A stretch of 64,000 bases of DNA. It comes from Epiperipatus broadwayi (lineage: Eukaryota > Onychophora > Udeonychophora > Euonychophora > Peripatidae). The position numbers and the translations under genes were made by a program. Within the stretch, counting starts at the first letter, position 1; every line of letters begins with the position of its first letter. Below, piece by piece: positions 13,701 through 23,880 of the stretch. The notes under the pieces are model-generated. The model made no database searches. It was not told the DNA's origin and saw nothing but the letters and a program-made list of their open reading frames with translations. Where the stretch lies: assembly GCA_028023455.1 (NCBI GenBank), contig JAQFVV010000228.1:1319591-1383590 (forward strand), given 5' to 3'.

Positions 13701-16660
13701 AAAATTATTTAAATAACAATATGCTTTTTTACCCCCAAATTAAAACTGTTTACATATATTATTGAAAGAAATAACTTTATTCCATTATCTTTTAGAACTT
13801 GTCTTACAAAATTATTTTAACATTTTTTAATACTATGCATACACACACAATGGATTAGCATAATATATATTACATAAGTTCACATACTTCTTAAATTTCT
13901 TCATAAAATTTAAAATAAAAATACTGTGAAACCTCTATCCATCACTCCTTTACACATCATTATTATTTTATATCTAATGTTTGTTTTTTTTGCTAGCAAA
14001 TCAGAAAAATAATAGATACATTCTCATTTTCTACATTTTTCCTGTATCAATTGTTTATTTTCACTAATTCTTTGCAAAATAACTAACAAAAGTTTCAGTG
14101 TAATAAATAAACCAGCTTGTTGGGTGCCTTCTTTATAGAAAGATGAATCATTGTAATATTTTTAAAATATGAATAGAAATATTGATCCATATATTCAATT
14201 TTTGAAATGTGATAAAATTATTCTCCCACAAATCTAAAAAAAATTAATCAAGAAAATACAGTTACAACTTACTAATATTTTCTGATGGTATACTAGATAT
14301 CTTATTACCCTCCCCTCCCCCCACCATCTCTTTCTGAATTTGATTCTCAGTTTATGTGTATGTGTTTGCTTATATATAATTGTTTTGGCATTTGTTTCGA
14401 AATCAATGATTTAATGATTTTAAAATGTTTGGACAAAAAAAAAAAAAAAACACCACTACCAAATATATAAATATAGATTTAAAAGTATATAGTTAAATAT
14501 ACCCTATTTGTTTTTAGGACTTCTTATTCATATATTTAAATATTAAGATATCAACAAAAATAAAATTTATTGGTCTTTTTTTTTTTTCATTCTTTTCATG
14601 AAAATTGATGACAGTGAAATGCAAAGACGCAGTTGCTAAATAATTTAAAATTGGTAAATTTTAAATAGTTTACCTGTAAAATGTAAAAGAGGCAGCATTG
14701 ATATTCTTATGATGCTCAGCTACCTCAGCGCCAGCGGTTGAAGTGTCGTTAGTAAGAAAATTAAAATTTCGTCTTCTATTACAATTTTTATTTTTATTTT
14801 TTACATACACTTTTATTGAACCGTAAGTGAATTCGGGAATTTTTAGACAGCAAATACAGGGGGTCCTATATATTTTTAGCCTCTGGATAATATATATATA
14901 TCTTTAGTTGTATAAAATGACATTTACAAACGTTAAATTTTATTTAATAATAAAGCTCATTTGAAACTTAAAATTTAAAAAAAAAAAAAAAATAGAAGTC
15001 ACACTGAATTGGAGAAAAATCTAAATGTTAACCTGAGAAAGGATATAGGAATGCTGTGAATCATAAACTTCATTAATCAATTCTCTTGATGAAAAGAATA
15101 TACAATACCTTAACAAAAAAAAAAATTAACAAATAGAAAATGTTACAAAATTCTTTTTCTTCTTTTCTTTTATTTATTTATATATATATATTTTTAACAT
15201 ATAAAATCTAGTTTAACAAAAACAAAACTATCACTTTCTCTACTATTCATACATGGAGACACCTAAATATACATTTAAAAATAATAGATTAGTATAATAA
15301 TACATCTCACTAACAAAAAAAAACTGATGAAAAAAAGACAAAAAATATATACTAAAGAACAAAATAAATATATAATCAAAGTGTACAAAAGCAACTAAAA
15401 TGAAAAACAGAAACAAAATTCAACTAACAAGTAATTAATGGTTATAATATTTACATATATAAATAATATCTCAAGAAAAGACCACAATATATAAACTACT
15501 ATAAAATTCATTGACAGTATTTCTAAAATGTCTTCAGAAGTAAATGTGAAAAATGAAATAATAAAACAGGATAGGTAATTTTGAAGATAAACAAACATAT
15601 ACCAGGTCTTTCTGAATAAATATTAATGAAGCTTTGCTCTGAAGAGGATTGGCAATAACTAAAAATGATGATGACAAATATATATAATAGTTTTGTCAAA
15701 TATTAACTATATAGGATAGAATATAGAATCTATAAAATCTAAAGCAATTTCAGTTTATTTCTACAGCGATTATATCACTATATCATTATCATCATTGTTG
15801 CAAACTACAGCATTCCTTAATGTAGTTTATATGATTATAAAAGATAGAAATCATACAAAAAATATAATCAAGATGCTAAATAATTAGAGAATAAAGTATA
15901 TCAATAAGGAAATGCAGCCAGCTTTTTGCCTAAGTTTATCCATGTCTTCTCTGTGCCTTTAGTCTAGTCAACAATTTTGAAGCAACTCTAGACAGGAATA
16001 GACAAATATTAAAAAAAAAAAATTACTAATCCAGGAGCTGCCTTTTAGAATTCTCTGAAACACATAGAAAGTTAATATATGACTAGTCAGATAAAATAAT
16101 AGATAAATTCCATGCAGAATATTATGGACTATCTCTATAGGACTGTTTTGATCAGAAGTAAATCTACCTGATCACATATTTTATGTTTTATCACTAATAG
16201 AATAAATGTATATATTTTTTCTGTATTGGTCCAAAAAATAATTTTATGTGTGCAAGAAGAAACTGAAATTGACTTTATTGATACATAAAGGGGGAAATGT
16301 TCACTAGTAAAAATAGAAACAAAAAGATCACTTAAATACATTGTAAAAAAATAAAAGTCATAATAAGATCATAGTAAATCTTTTTATATCAAGAATTGAA
16401 GAAAAATGTGAAGATAATGTCTCATTATAAATTACATTATCTATAGAGAATCAATCTGAATAAAAGATTGTTTTTAAAAATATATTACAATAATAATGTT
16501 AAATGGGTCAAATATAAAGTAGGAGTGATAGTTAAAAAGTTAATAGTTCTGATACTGGTTTTTATGGCAATTAAATAGACATTTTAATTGGTGAAGTAGT
16601 AAACTCTATTAAAATGATGTCTTAATCTAAAGCTTATGTTAGAATGTGATTATGTTAATG
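10721..16660. other. AT-rich DNA, no gene seen
   Basis: This is low-complexity sequence with many homopolymer runs and short TA repeats. The only structured item is the small palindrome at 13355-13406. Short frames at 12019-12237, 12516-12788, 15395-15598 and 16135-16341 have the composition expected of chance frames in AT-rich DNA. Confidence 0.5.
13355..13406. repeat. 17-bp perfect inverted repeat with 18-nt loop
   Basis: TTTTAATTGGTTGCTTT (13355-13371) is exactly the reverse complement of 13390-13406. A related segment about 100 bp upstream (13240-13280) repeats the left arm and its neighbour (AAATGGTTGCTTTGGCAAATTT), so the arms may be the ends of a small MITE-like unit. Confidence 0.7.
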
Positions 16661-16791
16661 AAGACTTTGCATTCTTTTTTTTTTTTCATATATCAAATGA
16701 GGTAACCAGGAAGTGAACCCAGGCCCAACTGCTTGGAAGGCAGCTATGCTAACCACTAGGCCATCAACGCTTGACAAGATTTTGCATTCTT
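16661..16791 (-). mobile_element. short tRNA-Gly-derived SINE with target-site duplication
   Basis: The SINE body (about 16677-16775, minus strand) starts with a tRNA-Gly-like head: A box TGGCCTAGTGG, anticodon stem-loop CTGCCTTCCAAGCAG (anticodon TCC) and B box GGTTCACTTCC. A short tail follows, ATTTGATATATG and then poly(A). The 16-bp flanks AAGACTTTGCATTCTT (16661-16676) and AAGATTTTGCATTCTT (16776-16791) differ at one base and are the TSD. A second copy at 54136-54235 shares both the head and the tail, so this is a dispersed family and not a chance tRNA pseudogene. A- and B-box promoters imply transcription by RNA polymerase III; movement would need a LINE reverse transcriptase in trans. 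Confidence 0.88.
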
Positions 16792-18273
16792 GTCCTGCTA
16801 ATATTATTATCCTCACATAAAATAAACCTGAAAATGATTATTTCACAGCAAGTACAATCAAATACAAGTTTTAAATAATTTACAGTTCACAGAATAGAAC
16901 AACTAGATGCTAATGTATCAGTTCTACTTTGTGACACATAAAGTCATATTTATAAGTCACTTAATAAATGCACATTACTTTCTCTATATCTCTTTTTCAT
17001 AATAGACCGATATTCATTCCAATAAGACTAATGTTCAAATTAATTATATTTCCACCTAACAAAAATATTATTGGTATCATTAGTAATTTCCATTACAACA
17101 AAAAGCAAAGCATTCTGTTAAGAACTACCTAATTTTTGTTAGAAAGACAAATTTATGTCATCGTCAATATATAAAATTTCTTCTAATGCTGTTTCACTCT
17201 ATAATCAAAGATACTTAATCGTAAACTTTTTAATCAAGTCATCTGTCATTTTTTGATCATGCTATTTATTGTAATATGGCTATAAAATTATTTTACTACT
17301 TCTCAAAAACTTTCACTTACAATTTCAAAATTATGAAAAATATTATCAAAAATGCTACATCAATTATTAGTAGATAGATAACAATGAATTTAAATAAAAT
17401 GACCCATTTGGCTCAAATGAAAAATGGACTATTATTACCTGCAAAGTTAAATAATAAAGTCATAATAAAACTTAAACTATACCAAAAAAATCAAATTACT
17501 AATAATATTGTATATTGTTACTAATTTTGATATTATGTTAAAATAACTACAACCAGCCAATCATGTCATCCATGTTAATTGTTTCAACTATTACAATATC
17601 ACTTTTCATTTGATTATAGAACTCAATGGTAGCATTCCAATATTAAATAGAAACACAAATATATAAATAGAAAACTTAAAACTGATTAGATTTTAAATTG
17701 TGAAGTAATCTTTTTAAATAATAAAAATTTAAATATTACAATTAGCCTAAGGCAGATGAAAATAATTGCAAATAATTATCTTAAATATTAATTAATAATT
17801 ATTATATCTTAAACCAAATAGTATTACTAAATTGATAGTAATATATATCTTTATCCCAGTCAGCAATGAACCATTGCATAAGGATTTAACATAAAAATCA
17901 TCATCTATTTGTACCCACTATTTTGATTTACAAATTATTTACTATTACAATCTTTAAAAAAAATTCAAAACTTTAAAAAAAAAATGCTATTTTTCAAAAT
18001 GGGAATGAAAAATAGTACTCATTTTGTAAGATTGATAACATCATAAATAGTGACTTCATTAAAGCTAAAAATTCTGAAAATAAAATGGTGACATTCGCAT
18101 CAAAAATGTACATTAAAATTGATTTATTATACAGTATACAATATTATCATCTACTAACTGTGAAAAATATTCAATGCTCTCATTTATGTCCTATCCAAAT
18201 TAAAGACGATTTTCATCTTTAACAATTGCAAAATCAGAAAGAAAAAATGCCAATTTCATTTAACACACTAAAT
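16792..18273. other. AT-rich DNA, no gene seen
   Basis: I find no coding, RNA or repeat signal beyond simple AT-rich sequence. Confidence 0.5.
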
Positions 18274-18889
18274 AACATACTTTGATCAGGTGGACACCAG
18301 GTTTTTCAGGCATCTCAAGCTGGAGCCAAGGTTCCTGGACATTCTAGTGAAAATCAACCTGAATTCACTCCAGATGAACTGGTTCCTGCACTTCAGGAGA
18401 TTCCTCAAGAATATAGATCCTACGTGTTACAACTGCCATAGAACCTGTGAAACCTTTGATCACATGATAAATGATTGCCCAGCATATGACAAAATCAGAA
18501 CTTTCATTACTCACAACTACCACATTTCCCTGAACAAAATCTTAAATATCAAGAGCTGCTTCCTGTCCGGGGATTATGTCACCACAAGACTCTCGACCTT
18601 TATCATTTATGCCATCTGGATGGCCAGATGTCGCAACAAGTTTACTATTCCTCATCCCAAGCCTGAAGACACATTCATTTCCAAGCTGAAGGAATTTCAC
18701 CATAAGGACAGAATCATCTCATCCAGATTCTTATTTGACAACATGTGGAGCCTGATTAAGCTGGATTAAACAACACCAGTGACCACATCAGAATATCTGG
18801 TTGCCTAAGTAACATGGATAACTATTATTTTTGATTTACAATTGTATCATTATTGCTAGTTATTTATAAATAAATAAACATACTTTGAT
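18274..18889 (+). mobile_element. 5'-truncated LINE insertion with 13-bp TSD
   Basis: The 13-bp sequence AACATACTTTGAT occurs exactly at 18274-18286 and 18877-18889. Between the copies lies the 3' end of a LINE: an open reading frame, then a 3' UTR of about 100 bp that ends in a TAAATAAATAAA tail. This is the hallmark of target-primed reverse transcription followed by 5' truncation. The insertion has higher GC than its surroundings and an unbroken frame, which argues for a fairly young copy. Confidence 0.9.
18288..18769 (+). CDS. LINE reverse transcriptase C-terminal fragment with zinc-binding (zf-RVT-like) motif
   Basis: An open frame of about 160 codons runs from the truncation point to a TAA stop at the LINE 3' end. 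The first codon inside it that could be called a start is GTG at 18290, so it has no true start and is the tail of a longer protein. Around residues 44-64 it carries C-Y-N-C, then C-E-T-F-D-H-M-I, then C-P. This C-x2-C...H...C pattern is found after the polymerase domain in many LINE reverse transcriptases (L1/Tx1, Jockey and CR1 types). Basic residues and the tryptophans in IWMARCRNK fit the same C-terminal region. The polymerase motifs are absent, so the fragment cannot be active. I cannot fix the clade by eye. Confidence 0.75.
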
Positions 18890-20484
18890 TTTGTACATCA
18901 AAAAAGTATATTCAGTTGTGAAATGTGCATATTAGCTAATCTATATTCATGCAATCAGTTTTATAGATTAAAATTCTTACAATATTATTTTGCCTGTGGC
19001 AAAAATGACAATTGTAATCGTAATCACAATTCTTACTTTAAGAAAAAAAAAAAATTCATACCCTATGCAGCTAATAATCAATTTTATATGATCAAAAGTT
19101 ACTAAACATAAGTTTAAATTATTATTTAATTTTTTAATTTTAAATCAATTATCTTGTAATTTATTTGTGAAGTATGTTAAAAGTGAATGAAAAATAAATT
19201 TTAAAATGCATATTGTGGAGTTTTTTTTTATTTTATTTCAAAATGGTATTGTATTTAGTTGTTGTTTTTTTTAATGTTTACTTCCGATTCAACAAATCAT
19301 GATTCAGGATATATATCATTCTGGTGGTTACATGAGTAGCAAAATGGCTAATTATCATTGGAAAAATTATAATTTTTTTTTTTAAATTTCAAAATGACAG
19401 CTATTGAAATATTTTAAAATACTATATTTATACATAGGAGTTTGTTTTTAATATGCTAAGCAAAACATTTATTCATTAATTGACACTTTTAGCAATTTAA
19501 GCTTTATTTTTTTAATCATTTTTTTTTTGTATTTTGAATTTAAAGTAACAAATTATTTTTTTTCTCCAAACAACTCATTATAATTGCTTGTTTTTATGTG
19601 AGATTTTACTTTATAAGGCATTTGGGGAATCAATTGTCCTTATGAAATTGACTAAAGATATGTATAAGTTAATTATTCTTTAACAAAGTTAAAATTAAAT
19701 CAGTCAATCAATTCATCAATAATAAACACTCATAAACATTGACATCATACTAAAATAATTAGTTTAATATTTAAAAGGACTGTGTTATAAGTTTAAAATT
19801 TATATAAAAAGTCTTCATGAATTACATTGGAATTTTTCCAGTGAAGATTGTAGCCAGTTGGGAGACAATATTATAACTCATGAAACAATTGTCCAGGGAA
19901 AAAGAATTACCAGATTATTTTAGTATAAGGCTAGAGTTGGGAAGTTTATTACCAGTAAACTAATTGAATAATTGGTTTAGTTTACACTTTGTTGAAGAAT
20001 AATTACCTTTTATATTATTATCAGTTTAGTGTTATGTTTTTGGTTTATGATATAGCAATTATTAATTAATGTTTAAGATTATTTATTGTTGTTTTCTACT
20101 CTACCTAAAGCTAATTCACTGTATTATTTAAATGCTTAATGGTAGGGAAGAAAAAATCATTAGTTGCAGAATTAATCAATTGTGGAATTCTTTTTAATTC
20201 CTGAGAGACAAACCTGTTGACTGCACCAAATCTGTTGTGTTTATAAGTGATGGTAATAAACACAGGCCCACATAATAAAATTTATTTACAATATATATTC
20301 TAATATTTTTTTTCCTATCCTTATGTTAATTATAATTGATTTTTTCAATGTTTTAAATGTTCGCTAAGAAGTGGGTTTATTCAGTATACATATGTAAGAA
20401 ATAATTGAGTGTACTTTCAGCTGATGAAGCCAGATTCATAGTACTCATTAGCTTCAGGATGCATTGTATAATTTATGTGGAACA
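18890..20484. other. AT-rich DNA, no gene seen
   Basis: I see no element or gene. A CTGATGAAGCC string near 20418 was examined as a possible hammerhead core and rejected. Confidence 0.45.
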
Positions 20485-21078
20485 CTAATTTATGTAACTT
20501 GGCAATTTATATATTCCATTTTTTTTAGATAGTTGAATACTATTTTCCTTTTTATTGATTGCATGGGAATTGTTAGAAATAAACCATGCTTCTTTTATCT
20601 CTTGCTTTGTGTTGTCACATTCAGTACAGATGATCTTTACATTTACTGGATCAAAAATATGGTCAGACTGATTCATGCTCTAAAAAAATAGATTTAGATT
20701 CAGAATCATTTTTCACATGTCTTATAAGTATTTGTGTTGTGAGATTCTGGAGACAAGGTCTGTATGAGCCTCCCCATGGTATACCAATCTACAAGAATCA
20801 TTACTACAATCAATTTTATAAACAATCTGGATGGATATTTTATTCTTTGTATTATTTAATAATCTGTTTAAATTAGGGGGATTCTCAGTTTTACATTATA
20901 TGAGTTAGAGATTTTCATTTTTGTGATAGCTTCAGTATGTAAGGCAAATTTCTCCATGATTTATTATCTACTTGTACATGTGTATCTAGTAAACCATTCA
21001 CTGATACTATTGGGAAAGATATAACTTTTGGTTTCTGTGCAACTATAGAATCAAAAGCCTTCAAGTGCCCTTTCATGT
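20485..21078 (-). pseudogene. Penelope-like element relic: GIY-YIG endonuclease region
   Basis: On the minus strand the conceptual translation, across at least two frame changes and several stops, follows the C-terminal order of Penelope-like retroelements. It starts at about 21078 with MKGHLKAFDSIV; a WRNLPYILKLSQK segment resembles the pre-endonuclease linker (LPY...S). Next comes NRLLNN, then YKIDCSNDSC, then VYHGEAHTDLVSRISQHK. The last part matches the GIY-YIG nuclease pattern C-x-x-C...Y-x-G-E-T...R-x-x-x-H. The end, 20676 to 20485, carries VKIICTE, IKEAWFI and GIYKLPSYIN, matching the usual vkil-E...ikEA...YqLP tail. The canonical YIG is YHG here and the reverse transcriptase domain is not visible upstream. 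This is a dead 3' fragment. Assignment to Penelope is by motif only. Confidence 0.6.
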
Positions 21079-21600
21079 GTCCCTAATATTAGCAGCTATA
21101 TCATGGCAACTTGCCTTGTATCAGGTTTATTATCTAGCAGCTGTCAGTTTAACAGTACACCTGCCTGACTGTTTTAGCAATTAAATGTGAGGCAACTAGT
21201 GTACTGCCTGTTGTTGCCTGACTCTACCACTAAATGACCTGACAATTTATAGCCAGGCTCCCTTCCTTTAATGAGAGCAACAAAATTCATTGAGCATCTT
21301 CACCTTCTGTCATTGGTTTTTTTTATCATCAGATATATTCAATAATCTGCAACAATGGATGCTGAATCTAACCAAGATACGATTATAATATGGACAATTC
21401 TATTATATAAATGTAAGTTGAGCCATAATAGATATCGTAAAATAAATAAAATGTGTTACTACTCTTTAAGGTTTTGTTTTTTTTAAAATATACACAGAGA
21501 ATACATTTACAGCTTAGTCTCAACTCTTGTATTCAGCTAAAAGAATCTGTATTATTATACTGTATACATTTTTAATATGTAAGTGCTATTCCTTATCCGT
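21079..21600 (-). repeat. unclassified interspersed repeat, copy 1 (inverted relative to 36270-36840)
   Basis: The reverse complement of about 21079-21480 aligns along most of its length to the plus strand at 36395-36840. Shared blocks include CTCAATGAAT, TTGCTCTCATTAA, CCTGGCTATAAATTG, TTTAATTGC plus AAAACAGT, and TATGGCTCAAC. A related reading frame is visible in both (YGST, and MN-x2-ALIK-E in one frame), so the source was probably coding. The part 21480-21600 aligns only weakly. It lies directly upstream of the Penelope-like relic on the same strand and may belong to the same element, but this is not proven. Confidence 0.6.
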
Positions 21601-23100
21601 AAATCAAATAATATTATTAATTAAGTGGCAAAATAGTGGCATTTATAAAATTCCTGACTTTATATGTACAGTTTTTATATACATAATAATTTATCATAGA
21701 AATCACATTACACTACTTGATATTCTTTTAATTTTTAATAATAATTTTAACTCTTTTCTACCTGACTGATATTTAAGTAACAAAACGTGATTTGAAGGGG
21801 GGGGGGGTTAAATAAAATTAAAACAATAAAAAATGAAATCTTAATTTTTCTACATTTTAATTTACTAAGTCACAATGTTACTGCTTGCTGATATTGTAAT
21901 TGCAAAATATCGCAAAAAAAAATGGCTATTGATATTTTTTTCAGGCAAATGCAGTAGGTTGATTTCTATGCGTTTAACATCGTCAGACCTTTATATTTTT
22001 TATTAAAAATTTTCATCACAATTAAGGATAGAAAAGGATGTAAAATAATAAGTTTTATTTATTTATTTTCATACAAAAGAAAGAGGGTTGTCTTAATGTC
22101 TATAATTTTTAAATAAAAGTCAGTCATTATGGTCCATATACTATATGTATAAGCATAGTAAAAATATATGTTGTTTAAAATGTATATTTTTATTATTATT
22201 ATTTTTAATTTTTAAGTGTGTATAGCTATTTCCCTATGTAAGTGCATGTTAAATTAAACCATGCTGTATCAATTTTTTATTTTTTATCTTGTTGTTCAGT
22301 GAAAATTATCATGACATTTTGGGGGTTAAAAACATATACTATATATTTTTTCATGCTTTGAAAACCTGGGTGACATTATAGAACCATTTTTGCTTTGTTA
22401 GATAAAAATAAAAAAAGAACTGGTTTTAAAGAATCCTAGAAAATTATGTACATGATTATTAGTGCATCCACACTATCCATATATTATTAAAAAAATCAAG
22501 GGATAATATTAAAATTAGTATAATATAGCTTGTTTATGTATGAAACAAAATTAAAAATGATACTACAATATCATCTGCATTTTTAAAGCATGAAAAAATT
22601 TACTATCATACTTTTTGAGTGCAAAAGTGTTATGGTAGTTTATAGTAAATAAGAAAATAAAAAACATAAAATAAAAGTATTGTTTATTGATAGCACAGAC
22701 TAGGTATAAAATTTAAAATATCAAACAGCATACAAATGAATGCAATTTGAAGCATGGGCTCTCTATTTTATGTAGTGAGTACTCTCTTTCAAAAATGCAT
22801 ATAAGGCTTTGAATAATAAGTATTATTAGAATTACTGTTCTATTTGAGAAACATTTCTATTAATACAAAAATTCATAATGTCATTCACACATACATATTT
22901 GCTGACATATAGGCTAGACTTTTTCCCCTCAAAATATGTCTAAAATATGGGGTGTATTTTGTGCACTTGTAATCAAAATTATAAGTTGAAATTTCAATTA
23001 GTATAAAACTTCTAGTTTACATTAATATATATATATTATTATTATTCTGTTGCATTTTATCCTTTTGTAAAACTGTGGTTTCAAATAAATCATTTCCATA
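21601..23100. other. AT-rich DNA, no gene seen
   Basis: It contains an 11-bp G homopolymer at 21797-21807, otherwise only AT-rich sequence. A TGGGGTGTATTTTGTGCAC segment near 22950 may belong to the left part of the Tigger-like element that follows; this is uncertain. Confidence 0.45.
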
Positions 23101-23880
23101 ATTTTTTTTTCTGTTCGGTAAAGGTAAGGAATTGCTCAAGAAAAAATTACCTAAAGGTATGTTTGTGTGTATTCATCCTAAGGACTGTATGGATGAAGGG
23201 GTGATGATGTTGTGGATAGATAATGTGTGGTCTAGGCATCCTGCTGGACTGTTAAAACAACCTGCCTTGCTAATATGGGATCAGTTTCAGAGTTACAGCA
23301 TAGATGCATTGAAAAATAAAATCAACCAACTGAAAACTCAATTAGCCTGATGAGCAACCTTCAATCTTTAGAAGTCTACATAAATAAACAATTTAATGGA
23401 TTCATGAAGGAGAAATGGAACAGTTGAATGCAGTCTACAGATTTTGAAGTGACACCATCAGGAAGAAGGAAAGGACCTTAGCATTTTTCATATTTGTGAA
23501 TGGATCAAAATTTCATGGGATGCTTTGAAACATGAAACAGCTATAAAGTCATTTAAGAAATGTAGAATTAGTAATCACTAGATATCACAGAGGATGATTT
23601 GTTATATGAAGATTCAGTTTCTGAAGAAAAGGCTTCAAGTGATTCTTCATTTAGATCTGGAGATAAATTTCTGGGTTTTGGGGATGAAGATTAAAAGATA
23701 CCTAACTACAAAGTTCTCTAGATACATTTTTTGTAGACATAAATAACTATAAAATTAGTACAATAAATCATTTTGGAAATTCATAAAAAAATGTACAAAA
23801 TTATTTTTCTTTAAAATGTGAATAAAAAAGAGTATGTGTCTTATATGCCACCGGGAAATATAGAGACTATGAAGAAATAT
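23101..23880 (+). pseudogene. pogo/Tigger-like DNA transposon relic, DDE transposase C-terminal half
   Basis: An open stretch from about 23111 to 23349 encodes KKLPKGMFVCIHPKDCMDEG, then LWIDNVWSRHPAGLL and PALLIWDQFQS. This is the block holding the second catalytic aspartate (in WDQF) of pogo/Tigger/Jerky-type DDE transposases. After the TGA at 23348-23350 the homology continues in shifted, stop-broken frames: INKQFNGFMKEKWN (normally around the third catalytic acid), then a serine-rich acidic tail DITEDDLLYEDS ending at 23694. The first catalytic region and the DNA-binding domain are not found. GTGTCTTATATGCC near 23838 resembles the subterminal sequence of such elements. The transposase would cut and paste DNA, but this copy is dead. 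Confidence 0.8.

Noticed and set aside
16699-16771. tRNA-Gly (TCC) gene on the minus strand
   Set aside because: The acceptor and D/T stems carry mismatches, there is a TSD and an A-rich tail, and a second copy shares the tail. It is a SINE and not a tRNA gene.
20401-20470. CTGATGAAGCC as a hammerhead core near the Penelope-like relic
   Set aside because: No GAAA follows a plausible stem II and no GTC cleavage site with stem I pairing is found.
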